This document shows, in pieces, positions 43,988 to 53,053 of a stretch of 55,554 nucleotides of DNA. Below the pieces are notes generated by a model, which saw nothing but the letters and a program-made list of their open reading frames with translations, was not told where the DNA came from and searched no databases. Position 1 is the first letter of the stretch. Every line of letters begins with the position of its first letter. Location of the stretch: the NCBI GenBank assembly GCA_016930575.1, contig JAFGGL010000026.1, forward strand, positions 1 through 55,554, read 5' to 3'. A program made the position numbers and the translations under genes. The DNA comes from Clostridiales bacterium. GTDB taxonomy: Bacteria; Bacillota; Clostridia; Christensenellales; Aristaeellaceae.

Positions 43988-46069
43988 TCAATTCTGATGA
44001 AATCCTTCCCATCGGCCTGAAAACACCTCGTTGATCGAATGGATCAGCACTTCCTGGGCGTTCACGGGCAACTTCCCGTCAGGCTGTTTCCGGGTATAAT
44101 CTCCGTTCGGGTGCATACGCCAGCCCTTCAGGTTGTCCATCAACTGCAGCATGAGTACGTTTTCGATTGCCTGTCGACATCGTTCATCCCGAATGAGAAA
44201 CATCAGTTCATACCGCCGGTCCAGGTTGCGCGGCATCCAGTCCGCCGAGGACAGATAGACTTCTTTATCGCCGCCGTTTTCGAATATAAACGCACGCGCA
44301 TGCTCCAGATGCCGCCCGATGATCGAGGTGACCTGGATGTTCCTTGACAGCCGTTCGTCTCCCGGGATCAGTGTGCAGATGCCGCGTACGATCAGCCTGA
44401 TCTTCACACCCGCGCAGGATGCGTCGTAGAGCGCGTCGGTCACCTGTTCGTCCAGCAGCGAGTTCATCTTCGCGACGATACCGCCGGGACGGCCTACAAG
44501 GGCGTGCTGCTTTTCACGCTCTATCAGCTCAAATACCTTGGTTTTCAGGTTCGTCGGCGCGGCGATGAGCGCTTCGGTGTGAAGATCCCTGCTTTCATGC
44601 TCCAGCGCGCTGAAAAAGCTGAGCACGTCGGAGCATATCTGCCCGTCACTTGTCAAAAGCCCCATGTCGGTATAGATCTTGGCGTTGCCGTCGTGATAGT
44701 TGCCCGTTCCCAGGTGCACGTACTGCCTGAGCCCGCTGTTTTCCCGGCGTGTGATCAAAATCGCCTTTGAGTGCGTTTTCAAGCCCGGGATACCGCAGAT
44801 CACCCGGCAGCCTGCACGGCGTAGCTTTTCGGTGTTAGATAGGTTCGCGTCCTCGTCAAAGCGCGCCTGCGTTTCCATGATCACTTCCACCTGTTTCCCG
44901 GCCTCCGCGGCTTTCACCAGGGCGCGCACTACCTGGCTGTTATTGCCTACGCGGTACAGCGTCGTCTTGATACTGATTACGTCCGAATCAGCAGCCGCCT
45001 GGCTAAAGAGGTTAACGATCGGCTCGAAACTGTGGTAGGGATGGAACAGAAGCCAGTCCCGCTCGCCTATACGCTTGAAAATCCGGGAATCCATCAGTTC
45101 GTGTACGATCACCTGTTGATCTTTCGGATATTTCAAATCAGGCCTGCGAATCATACCGTAGCAGGTCATCATCAGCTTGCTCAGATCCAGCGGACCGGCC
45201 ACCCGGAACAGCTGGTCGTCCGGAACGCTGAAGCGCTGCGCGAGAATCTGCAGCGCCTCGTCGCTGATATTCTCTTCCGCCTCCAGACGCATCACGTCGC
45301 CCGTCGTGCGCTTCACCAGCATCTCCCGCACCGCCGTAGCCACGTCTTCCTCCGGGTTCAGCGGAAACTCCTGATTGCGGATAATGCGAAACGCGCTGGC
45401 TTCCAGGATGTCGTCCTGTGAAAACATCATCCACAGCCAATGGCGAAGCAAATCCTCGTGCCGAATCAGGCAGATGCTGCCGTCTTCGCACGGCAGCTTG
45501 AAAAGCCTTGGCGTACCTGGATAGGATACCATGGCGTAGCGCACGGCGTTGCCGTTTTTCGGCTGCAGCTTGACCATCAGGCGCAGTTTTTTCTGGTTCA
45601 TCGGCCAGTATTCCTCGCCCCAGGGGATAATCTTGAGCTTGGGCATGACATCGTTCCAGAATATCCTCTTGATCTCCGATTGCATAGCATCAGTGAAACG
45701 CAGCTTCGGATAAAAACAGATATCCTGCTCCGCCATCTCTTCGACCATTCCGTGGTAGATCACATATTGCATCTTCTGCTGCTGCGTCACGGCACGGTCC
45801 ACGAGCTCGAGCTTTTTCTGCAGGGTCAAACCGCTGGACAGCATCGTGTCACGGTTTTCGCCCTGTCCGTCCCTTAGGATACTCACGTAACGAACCTGCA
45901 TGAACTCATCCAGGTTCGATGTGACGATACCCAGGAATTTCGCCCTTTCCAGCAGCGGATTCTGCAGATTCTCGGCTTCCTTTTGGACACGGTGATTAAA
46001 CTGCAGCCACGTCAATTCGCGGTCCAGGTACCGAAGCTGGTCGGTTCGTTCCTGATAGCAGAGATTCAT
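43988..46069 (-). CDS. ppk: Polyphosphate kinase 1
   Basis: Reversibly polymerises ATP gamma-phosphate into polyphosphate. 693 residues: N-terminal domain with [15 protein letters not shown], central and two C-terminal phospholipase-D-like domains. The autophosphorylated His is in KTHSKAILI; a second conserved His is in [13 protein letters not shown] 46069 is chosen because GGAGG lies ten bases upstream and the family N-terminus begins there; the frame stays open 44 codons further upstream but that part overlaps the promoter. First gene of a minus-strand run reaching the GH4 gene. Confidence 0.95.
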   Translation of the reverse strand: MNLCYQERTDQLRYLDRELTWLQFNHRVQKEAENLQNPLLERAKFLGIVTSNLDEFMQVRYVSILRDGQGENRDTMLSSGLTLQKKLELVDRAVTQQQKMQYVIYHGMVEEMAEQDICFYPKLRFTDAMQSEIKRIFWNDVMPKLKIIPWGEEYWPMNQKKLRLMVKLQPKNGNAVRYAMVSYPGTPRLFKLPCEDGSICLIRHEDLLRHWLWMMFSQDDILEASAFRIIRNQEFPLNPEEDVATAVREMLVKRTTGDVMRLEAEENISDEALQILAQRFSVPDDQLFRVAGPLDLSKLMMTCYGMIRRPDLKYPKDQQVIVHELMDSRIFKRIGERDWLLFHPYHSFEPIVNLFSQAAADSDVISIKTTLYRVGNNSQVVRALVKAAEAGKQVEVIMETQARFDEDANLSNTEKLRRAGCRVICGIPGLKTHSKAILITRRENSGLRQYVHLGTGNYHDGNAKIYTDMGLLTSDGQICSDVLSFFSALEHESRDLHTEALIAAPTNLKTKVFELIEREKQHALVGRPGGIVAKMNSLLDEQVTDALYDASCAGVKIRLIVRGICTLIPGDERLSRNIQVTSIIGRHLEHARAFIFENGGDKEVYLSSADWMPRNLDRRYELMFLIRDERCRQAIENVLMLQLMDNLKGWRMHPNGDYTRKQPDGKLPVNAQEVLIHSINEVFSGRWEGFHQN

Positions 46070-46121
46070 CTGCGGTGTGCCTCCGCGCTTGTTCCGCGTA
46101 TGCGCATATGCGGTAAATGTT

Positions 46122-46151
46122 ATTATATCACAGATAGCAAAAGGCTTACAA
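46122..46151 (-). promoter_or_regulatory. promoter of ppk
   Basis: Minus strand: TTGTAA (complement of 46146-46151), 18-bp spacer, perfect TATAAT (complement of 46122-46127). Confidence 0.65.
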
Positions 46152-46265
46152 GCATTGTACGCCTTATGTAATCCCATTTTGCTAACTGGACAAAACGGCA
46201 TGGTTATGCTAGATTGAGGATACCCAAACGCATCGTCTTGACTTCATGAAAGGATATGACGCCGA

Positions 46266-47351
46266 ATGAAAAAGTCTTTGCCTATGATGCTTGCAATTTG
46301 CCTGGTTCTCACCCTGGCATCCGCCTCGGCCGCGGAGCTTGCCGATTATCCTTCGCTTAAGGATTTCTACGCCGATTACTTCGATTTCGGCAGTTCTATG
46401 AGTACCCCGGAAGTTTTGGATATTGAATACCTGCCCTTCTACGCGGCGCAGTATGCCATCGTAACGCCGGAAAACGTGCTAAAGCCTGAATACGTGCTTG
46501 ATGAATACAATTCTTCCAAACTTGCCAAAGAAGACCAGGGCAGCGTCGCGCTGCAGTTCCGCTCCGTCAAGCCGCTGCTGGAATTCGCGCAGGCAAACGG
46601 GCTGAAGGTGAACGGGCATGTGCTCTTTTGGCACGAACAGACGCCGGATACGTTTTTTAGGGAATCCTACGCTGCCAACAAGCCCTACGTCTCCCGCGAG
46701 GTGATGCTCCGGCGCATGGAGAACTACGTACGGATCTCGATGGCGTATATGGAGGAGAACTATCCGGGCATTATCGTTTCCTGGGACGTTATCAACGAAG
46801 CGATCGACGATTCCACGGGCGGCTACCGCGAAAGCAAGTATACGCAGATCGTCGGCGAAGACTGGGTTTTACAGGCGTTCCGGTTTGCGCGCAAGTATGC
46901 GCCGGAAGGCATGCTGCTGGTTTACAACGAATATTCCGTGCCCTACCAGCCGAAGCTTACCGGCATCCTTTCCCTGCTGGACGAGCTGATCGCGGAAGAC
47001 CTGGTGGACGTCTGCGGAATGCAATGCCATTATCAGCTGACAACGCCCACGATTTCGCTGTTTCGTAACGCGGTGCAAAAGATCGTGGACAAAGGCCTGA
47101 AAATCAGAGTGAGCGAACTGGATATCCTCATAGACGATGATACCGAGGAATCGTTCAATCTGCAAGCGAAGCGCTACGCAGATATCATGAAGGTGCTGCT
47201 TCAGTATTCCGATTACGTGATAGCCGTGCAGACCTGGGGCACGTTTGACACTAAAAGCTGGAAATCTTACCGCTATCCGCTTCTTTTTGCAGGCGACAAA
47301 ACCGCAAAGCCGGCGTTTTACGCGCTGATCGATGCCGGCATTCTGCCATAA
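46266..47351 (+). CDS. Secreted family 10 glycoside hydrolase (endo-beta-xylanase)
   Basis: 361 residues with a signal peptide (Lys start, hydrophobic core, cleavage after SASAA near 22) and a single GH10 domain, no carbohydrate-binding module or dockerin. Catalytic acid/base Glu in SWDVINEAID, nucleophile Glu in RVSELDI, and the HVLFWHEQTP substrate-binding block. GH10 enzymes cut xylan backbone. AAGGA lies about 11 bases before the ATG; a weak promoter (TGGACA, 17-bp spacer, TAGATT, 46187-46215) precedes it. Divergent from ppk. Confidence 0.92.
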   Translation: MKKSLPMMLAICLVLTLASASAAELADYPSLKDFYADYFDFGSSMSTPEVLDIEYLPFYAAQYAIVTPENVLKPEYVLDEYNSSKLAKEDQGSVALQFRSVKPLLEFAQANGLKVNGHVLFWHEQTPDTFFRESYAANKPYVSREVMLRRMENYVRISMAYMEENYPGIIVSWDVINEAIDDSTGGYRESKYTQIVGEDWVLQAFRFARKYAPEGMLLVYNEYSVPYQPKLTGILSLLDELIAEDLVDVCGMQCHYQLTTPTISLFRNAVQKIVDKGLKIRVSELDILIDDDTEESFNLQAKRYADIMKVLLQYSDYVIAVQTWGTFDTKSWKSYRYPLLFAGDKTAKPAFYALIDAGILP

Positions 47352-47356
47352 TCGTC

Positions 47357-47385
47357 TTGACATCATTAACAAAACAACGAATAAT
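47357..47385 (+). promoter_or_regulatory. promoter of the DUF512-der operon
   Basis: TTGACA (47357-47362), 17-bp spacer, AATAAT (47380-47385), starting six bases after the xylanase stop. Confidence 0.6.
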
Positions 47386-47420
47386 GGATTGCACTCTACA
47401 CGCGCGGAGGTAAACACGCG

Positions 47421-48725
47421 ATGCGGCATGTGATCACGGATATCCAGGAAGGTTCTGTTGCGCAGCTAAACGGCCTTCTGGTTCAGGACGTGCTGCTCAA
47501 GATCGACGGCGAGGATGTTCTGGATACGATCGACTACCAGTCCCTGACCGCTAAGGCGCGGCTGGAGCTTACGATCGAGCGCGACGGTACGGTCAAAACG
47601 ATCGGCATCCGCAAGGAGGACTGGCAGCCCCTCGGCCTGCGTTTTGGGGAAAGCATGGCGCTCAGGCCCAAGACCTGCCGGAACAACTGCGTATTCTGCT
47701 TTATCGACCAGATGCCGCCGAACATGCGCCCTTCCCTCTACCTCAAGGACGACGACTGGCGCTTTTCGCTGATGATGGGCAACTACATCACGCTGACGAA
47801 CATCGATGAAACCGAGTTTGAACGCATCGTAAAGCGGCAGGCCTCGCCGCTGTATATCAGCGTCCATACGACGGACCCTGCCCTTCGCCGCCGCATGATG
47901 AACAACAAGAACGCGGGCGAGCTGCTCCCCCGCCTTCGGCGGCTCAAGGACGCAGGCATCCGCTTCCACTGCCAGATCGTATGCTGCCCCGGCGTCAACG
48001 ACGGCGACGCCCTGATGCGGACGCTCGAGGATCTTTTATCTCTCACTCCCGCCGCACTATCGGTGGCCGTCGTACCGGTCGGGCTAACGAAATTCAGGCA
48101 GGGTCTTCCGAAGCTCATGCCGTATGACGCCCGCACGGCCCAATCGCTGCTCAGGCAAATCGAGCCGTTCCAGATGCACTGCCTGGATACGATCGGAACC
48201 TCGTTCGCCTTTGCCTCCGACGAGCTCTACTGCCTCACCGGAGAGGAACTGCCGCCCGCCGCCTGGTACGAGGGCTACCCGCAGATCGAAAACGGCGTCG
48301 GGCTGCTGCGGCAATTTGAAGAGCAGATGCGCCAAGCGTCGGAAGACGATACCGAAATATCGCATACGGAAGCCCGTACCTATGTCGTCGTTTCCGGCGT
48401 TCTCGCCGCGCCGTATATGCGGCAGTATTGCGATGCCTGCGCCCCGGATAACGCGGCGGTGCGCGTCGAAACCATCGTCAACCGTTTCTTCGGCGAAACG
48501 GTCACGGTGACGGGGCTGCTGACCGGCGGAGACGTGCTTGCGCAGCTTTCCCCCGCGCTGCTGAACGGCGCGGACGCGCTGCTCATCAGCAGGAACATGC
48601 TTAACCACGACCGCGAATTGTTTCTGGACGATATGACGCTACAAGAGTTTGAAAGCCGCCTGCCGCTGCCGGTGCGCGTCGTGGACGACGGGTTCGACTT
48701 TTATAACGCCTTGCGCAACCGATAA
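47421..48725 (+). CDS. PDZ/radical SAM protein of the DUF512 family
   Basis: 434 residues. N-terminal PDZ-like domain (about 1-70, IQEGSVAQLNGLLVQDVLLKIDG), a radical-SAM-like core with cysteines in CRNNCVFCFIDQMP (CxxxCxxC) and the RFSLMMGNYITLTN block, then the DUF512 C-terminal domain. Substrate not established; widespread in Clostridia and usually next to der, as here (10 bp gap), so a ribosome- or GTPase-related role is possible (inference). GGAGG ribosome binding site. Confidence 0.9.
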   Translation: MRHVITDIQEGSVAQLNGLLVQDVLLKIDGEDVLDTIDYQSLTAKARLELTIERDGTVKTIGIRKEDWQPLGLRFGESMALRPKTCRNNCVFCFIDQMPPNMRPSLYLKDDDWRFSLMMGNYITLTNIDETEFERIVKRQASPLYISVHTTDPALRRRMMNNKNAGELLPRLRRLKDAGIRFHCQIVCCPGVNDGDALMRTLEDLLSLTPAALSVAVVPVGLTKFRQGLPKLMPYDARTAQSLLRQIEPFQMHCLDTIGTSFAFASDELYCLTGEELPPAAWYEGYPQIENGVGLLRQFEEQMRQASEDDTEISHTEARTYVVVSGVLAAPYMRQYCDACAPDNAAVRVETIVNRFFGETVTVTGLLTGGDVLAQLSPALLNGADALLISRNMLNHDRELFLDDMTLQEFESRLPLPVRVVDDGFDFYNALRNR

Positions 48726-48735
48726 GGAGTACGGA

Positions 48736-50076
48736 ATGCCAAAGCCGCTTGTGGCCATCGTGGGCCGCCCCAACGTAGGTAAATCGACCTTTTTCAATAA
48801 AATCGCCGGAAAGCGCATCTCGATCGTGGAGGATACGCCCGGCGTGACGCGCGACCGCATCTACGCCGATACCGACTGGATGGGACGGCATTTCACGCTG
48901 ATCGACACCGGCGGGCTGGACCTGCGCAGCGACGACGTAATGCTCTCTCAAATGCGCCGCCAGGCGCAGATCGCCATGGATACGGCGGACGTCATCTGTT
49001 TGTTTTGCGACGGACGGGTCGGGCTGACGAACGAGGACGCGGAGGTCGCCGCACTGCTTCGCAAAACACGCAAGCCCATCCTGCTGGTCGTCAATAAAAT
49101 CGACAGCCAAAATCAGAACGACGCGCTGTATGAGTATTATAATCTGGGTTTGGGCGATCCGATCGCGGTCTCGTCCACCAATATGCTCGGCCTGGGCGAT
49201 CTTCTGGAAGAAATCGTCCGCCTTCTGCCGCCGCCCGACGACGACGAACAGGCGGAACGCAGCGAGGTCATCCAGCTTGCCGTTGTCGGCCGGCCGAACG
49301 TCGGCAAGAGTTCGCTGTGCAACCGTATCCTGGCCGAGGAGCGCACGATGGTTTCCGACATCCCCGGCACGACGCGCGACGCGATCGACAGTGCGTTTAC
49401 GGACGAGGACGGCACGCGGTTCAACATCATCGACACGGCGGGCATGCGTAAGAAGCGCGCCGTCGAAGCGGAAAGCCTGGAGAGGTACTCTGTGCTTCGC
49501 GCCATCACGGCGATCGACCGCTGCGACGTGGCGCTGTTGATGATCGACGCGCAGGACGGCGTGACCGAACAGGACACCAAGATCGCCGACTTGATTCTGG
49601 ACGCGGGCAAGGCCGTGATCGTCGCCGTGAACAAGTGGGACTTGGTTAAGAAGGATACCAACACCATGGCAAACATGGAGAAGGTTATCTTAAGAGACCT
49701 CAAGTTTATGAGCTATGTGCCGGTCTTGTTCCTGTCCGCGCTGACCGGCAAGAGGACGAATACGGTGCTCGACCAGGTGAAGGAAGTGGTGGGAAATTAC
49801 CGCCGCCGCATCCCGACCGGCGTGCTGAACGAGGCGCTTGCCGATGCGCAGACGAGCCTACAGCCACCTGTGCACGGCGGCCGGAAGCTGAAGATCTACT
49901 ACGTCACGCAGCAGTCCGCCTGTCCGCCGACCTTTGTGTTCTTCATCAACGACAGGGAATTGCTGCATTTCGCCTATGAGCGCTATCTGGAGAACCATCT
50001 CCGAAAGAGTTTTGATTTCACGGGAACGCCGATTCGCTTCATCCTGCGGGAAAAGGAAAATGAAAAACCCGGATGA
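48736..50076 (+). CDS. der: Ribosome biogenesis GTPase Der (EngA)
   Basis: Essential tandem GTPase for 50S assembly. 446 residues: first G domain with GRPNVGKST near the start and NKID, second with GRPNVGKSS (about 185) and NKWD, and a C-terminal KH-like domain. ATG 48736 follows AAGGAG (48724-48729); an in-frame upstream ATG lies inside the preceding gene and is rejected. Convergent with argH. Confidence 0.97.
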   Translation: MPKPLVAIVGRPNVGKSTFFNKIAGKRISIVEDTPGVTRDRIYADTDWMGRHFTLIDTGGLDLRSDDVMLSQMRRQAQIAMDTADVICLFCDGRVGLTNEDAEVAALLRKTRKPILLVVNKIDSQNQNDALYEYYNLGLGDPIAVSSTNMLGLGDLLEEIVRLLPPPDDDEQAERSEVIQLAVVGRPNVGKSSLCNRILAEERTMVSDIPGTTRDAIDSAFTDEDGTRFNIIDTAGMRKKRAVEAESLERYSVLRAITAIDRCDVALLMIDAQDGVTEQDTKIADLILDAGKAVIVAVNKWDLVKKDTNTMANMEKVILRDLKFMSYVPVLFLSALTGKRTNTVLDQVKEVVGNYRRRIPTGVLNEALADAQTSLQPPVHGGRKLKIYYVTQQSACPPTFVFFINDRELLHFAYERYLENHLRKSFDFTGTPIRFILREKENEKPG

Positions 50077-50092
50077 ATTTTCTCACCCGGGT
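50067..50092 (-). terminator. terminator of argH overlapping the end of der
   Basis: Minus strand ACCCGG, 14-base loop, CCGGGT then TTTTTCATTTT. Short stem but good T-run; the der stop codon lies inside the structure. Confidence 0.6.
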
Positions 50093-50124
50093 CCACGCAG
50101 CCGCATGGCACAAGCCGGCGGCCT

Positions 50125-51513
50125 TTATTTATCCGTGAAGTCCGTCAGCCACATTTCGGCGATCCGTATGCTGTCGGCTACAGCTTTCGGCGCGGTGCCT
50201 CCCCTGAGGTTGCGGCGGGAAACGCAGGCTGAAAGTGTGATCGTCTGATAGACGTCCGCTTCAAACAGCGGGCTTTCTTTTTGCAGTTCTTCAAGGCTCA
50301 GTTCTTCCAGGCTGCGCCCTTCCCGGATACACTGTTTCACCAACGCGCCCGATACGCGGTGCGCGTCCCGAAACGGCAGCCCCTTGCCGACCAGATAGTC
50401 CGCCAGGTCCGTCGCGTTTGTGAAGCCGTCCTTCGCGCTTTTTTCCATCCGCTCCGTATGGAAGGTGACGGTTGCAAGCATCTCTGTAAAAACGTTCAGG
50501 CATTTCTTCACGGTATCGTACGCGTCGAAAAATGCTTCCTTGTCCTCCTGCATGTCCTTGTTGTAGGCCAGCGGCAGTCCCTTCATCACGGTCAGCAGCG
50601 CCGTGAGGTCGCCGTACACGCGCCCCGTTTTGCCGCGGATCAACTCGCAGGCGTCTGGGTTTTTCTTCTGCGGCATGATGCTGGACCCGGTCGCGTACGC
50701 GTCGTCCATCGTCACGGTGGCGAATTCGCCGCTCGACCAGAGGATCAGTTCCTCGCAGAAGCGACTCATGTGCATCATCAGTATACTTGCAGCCGATAAG
50801 AACGACAGGAGATAGTCCCGGTCGCTGACGGCGTCCATGGCGTTGTCCGAGACCTTCGAAAACCCAAGCAATTCCGCGACACGTTCGCGGTTCAAATCAT
50901 AGGTCGTCCCAGCCAGCGCGCCCGAACCCAGCGGCATCACGTCCGCCTCGGCATGGGCGGCGCGGAAGCGCTTCATATCGCGCATCACCATCTGTGCGTA
51001 GGCCATCATATGAAAGCCGAGTGTGATGGGCTGCGCCTTTTGCAGGTGCGTATAGCCGGGCATGATTGTATCGGTATGCTGCTTTGCCAATGTAAGCAGC
51101 GTTTGCAGCAGCTTCACTAATGCTGTTTCCGTATCTCCGCAGGCCAGCTTCGCGTACATGCGCGTGTCCAGCGCCACCTGATCGTTGCGGCTCCTGCCGG
51201 TATGCAGCCGCTTACCCGCCTCGCCGATACGGCGGGTGAGTTCGGCCTCGACAAACATATGCACGTCTTCGGCGCTCATATCGATTTCGAGTTTGCCGCT
51301 ATCTTCGTCTTTGAGCAGTTCTTCCAGGCCCTTGAGGATCAATTCGCCGTCCTGCGCCGGAATGATGCCCTGTTCTTTAAGCATCGTCGCATGCGCGATC
51401 GAGCCCAGGATATCGCAGCGCAAAAGCCGTTGGTCAAACGGGATGGACGAATGGAAATCATCCATCAGCTTTGCCGTTTCTTTTTCAAACCGCCCCGCCC
51501 ATAATTTCGCCAT
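50125..51513 (-). CDS. argH: Argininosuccinate lyase
   Basis: Last step of arginine synthesis: splits argininosuccinate to arginine and fumarate. 462 residues, fumarase/aspartase superfamily; signature GSSIMPQKKNPDACE with the catalytic Ser loop, TGRSRNDQVALDTRM and GYTHLQKAQP. No argG is adjacent. It starts 17 bp after the small membrane protein gene at 51531 and may be cotranscribed with the motor genes. Confidence 0.96.
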   Translation of the reverse strand: MAKLWAGRFEKETAKLMDDFHSSIPFDQRLLRCDILGSIAHATMLKEQGIIPAQDGELILKGLEELLKDEDSGKLEIDMSAEDVHMFVEAELTRRIGEAGKRLHTGRSRNDQVALDTRMYAKLACGDTETALVKLLQTLLTLAKQHTDTIMPGYTHLQKAQPITLGFHMMAYAQMVMRDMKRFRAAHAEADVMPLGSGALAGTTYDLNRERVAELLGFSKVSDNAMDAVSDRDYLLSFLSAASILMMHMSRFCEELILWSSGEFATVTMDDAYATGSSIMPQKKNPDACELIRGKTGRVYGDLTALLTVMKGLPLAYNKDMQEDKEAFFDAYDTVKKCLNVFTEMLATVTFHTERMEKSAKDGFTNATDLADYLVGKGLPFRDAHRVSGALVKQCIREGRSLEELSLEELQKESPLFEADVYQTITLSACVSRRNLRGGTAPKAVADSIRIAEMWLTDFTDK

Positions 51514-51530
51514 ACCGCACCTTCCTTATG

Positions 51531-52019
51531 TCATCCGCAGGTCGCTGTGATGGAAAAACTCACGCCCCACACGTAATAGGTGATCAGCAGTTCCCGTACC
51601 GAGTGGTTGTTCACCGCCGTCAGGATCGTCACCGATACGCTGCCGCTCGTCTTGGGCTCCAGCGTATGTACCTCGTAGTCGCCGATCTGCAGCACGTCGC
51701 CATCCTGGGGAATCACCTGGATCTCGATCATTTCAACGGGAACCAGGCATTGGTTGCTGAGTTCCAGCGTATAGGTGATGAACGCGTATCCGGCGGCGTC
51801 GCCGATTTCGTCCTGCGTAAACATCGTGCCCGGAAACGCGTCCAGCGCGATGTATTCCTTCATCTGCTGAAACAGGTCCGGCTGCGTGCTTGCCGTTCGG
51901 CCGGTGATATCGCAGTCCGCCACCGTCACCTTCGCCGTGAAGAAAAAATAACCGACGATCACGACCACCACGATTACCAGTGCGATCATGAACAGCATCA
52001 GATACTTGAGAAACGTCAT
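51531..52019 (-). CDS. Single-pass membrane protein of unknown function, third gene of the motor operon
   Basis: 162 residues, not recognised. One N-terminal transmembrane helix (about 4-28, a run of Val/Ile/Leu/Phe) preceded by few charges, then a domain outside the membrane of about 130 residues rich in beta-type sequence with three Cys (about 36, 90 and 161). The layout suggests an anchored beta-sandwich. It follows the MotB/ZorB-like gene by 14 bp and precedes argH by 17 bp, so it is likely a partner of the motor pair (inference from order only). Confidence 0.75.
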   Translation of the reverse strand: MTFLKYLMLFMIALVIVVVVIVGYFFFTAKVTVADCDITGRTASTQPDLFQQMKEYIALDAFPGTMFTQDEIGDAAGYAFITYTLELSNQCLVPVEMIEIQVIPQDGDVLQIGDYEVHTLEPKTSGSVSVTILTAVNNHSVRELLITYYVWGVSFSITATCG

Positions 52020-52033
52020 GCCTACACTCCGTT

Positions 52034-53053
52034 CTACAGGCTGCCGTCCGAGAGGATGTCGCGGATCTCGTCGATCATTTCGCTATCCTTCAGGCGGAAT
52101 TTGAATTCCACGCGGCGTGATGCGTCCATGTCCACGTTGCCGTAACTGTCATACACGGGATCGGAGAAGCTCCGGCCTTTCGCGGTCAGGATGTCTTTAA
52201 GCAGCGATTGCTGATTCTGAGTCAGCGACTGCATCTGCAAACAGAATTTCGCCACAGACAGCGCGCGTTCCTGTGACAATTCCAGATTGTACAGGTAGCT
52301 GCCTGTCGTATCGGTATGCCCCTCGATGACGATCTCGCCGAGATATTCCACGTAATCGTCGCTCAGGAGCACCGAAAGGTACACGGGAATGAAGCGGTTT
52401 AGGAAGGCGACGCCCTCGGCCTTGATCGTATCGGAATTGTAATCGAAGAACACCGTTGATTCCAGCATGATGTCGCCGGTGTTGGCATCGACGGTCGCTT
52501 TCAGATCCGCGGCGGTCAGCGCGGCCGCCAGATCGCGGATGATCTTGGTGCGCACGCCTACCAGGTCTTCCAGTTTCTTTTGCTGTTCGTCCATGGCGAT
52601 TTGCTGGGCTTCCAAAAGGTCCATCGCGGCGTTGAGTTTTGTCTCCTGCTGGGCCAGGGTGGACTGCGTTAGGTTTAGCGCGTCTTCCTTCTCGGTTAGG
52701 GCCGCCTGCGCCGCGGCGATGGTGGCTTCCTGATCGGTCAGCGTCTGCTCCTGCACGTTGAGCAGCCCTTTCTGTATTTCGATCTCTGACAGCGCGCTGG
52801 TCAGATTGTTTTGCTGATCCAAAAGCTGGGCCTGCTGTTCGTCCAGCGTTTCCTGCTGCGCGGTCAACAGCGCGGTCTGCGCGTCCAACTCCGCGGTCTT
52901 GGTCTCCAGCAGTGAAAAATACTGATAGATCGTATAACAAAGCACGAGCACGAAAACAAGCAGCAGCGCCGCCATCATATCGGAATATGATATCCAGGCC
53001 GCACCGCCGTCAATCCTTGATGAGCGTCCGCGTGTCCGCGCTTTTCTCATCAT
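52034..53053 (-). CDS. MotB/ZorB-like stator protein with OmpA domain
   Basis: 339 residues: short basic N-terminus, one membrane helix (about 20-42) containing Asp25 in AWISYSDMMAALLLVF, matching the ion-carrying Asp of MotB-type stators; a long coiled coil rich in Gln, Glu and Leu (about 48-165); and a C-terminal OmpA-family peptidoglycan-binding domain (about 190-335) with IEGHTDTTGS, NLELSQERA and SRRVEFKF. Four-base overlap with the upstream channel gene. The long coiled-coil spacer would reach across a thick wall. No flagellar genes are near; ZorB of Zorya phage defence has the same plan, but Zorya effectors are absent. Confidence 0.85.
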   Translation of the reverse strand: MMRKARTRGRSSRIDGGAAWISYSDMMAALLLVFVLVLCYTIYQYFSLLETKTAELDAQTALLTAQQETLDEQQAQLLDQQNNLTSALSEIEIQKGLLNVQEQTLTDQEATIAAAQAALTEKEDALNLTQSTLAQQETKLNAAMDLLEAQQIAMDEQQKKLEDLVGVRTKIIRDLAAALTAADLKATVDANTGDIMLESTVFFDYNSDTIKAEGVAFLNRFIPVYLSVLLSDDYVEYLGEIVIEGHTDTTGSYLYNLELSQERALSVAKFCLQMQSLTQNQQSLLKDILTAKGRSFSDPVYDSYGNVDMDASRRVEFKFRLKDSEMIDEIRDILSDGSL

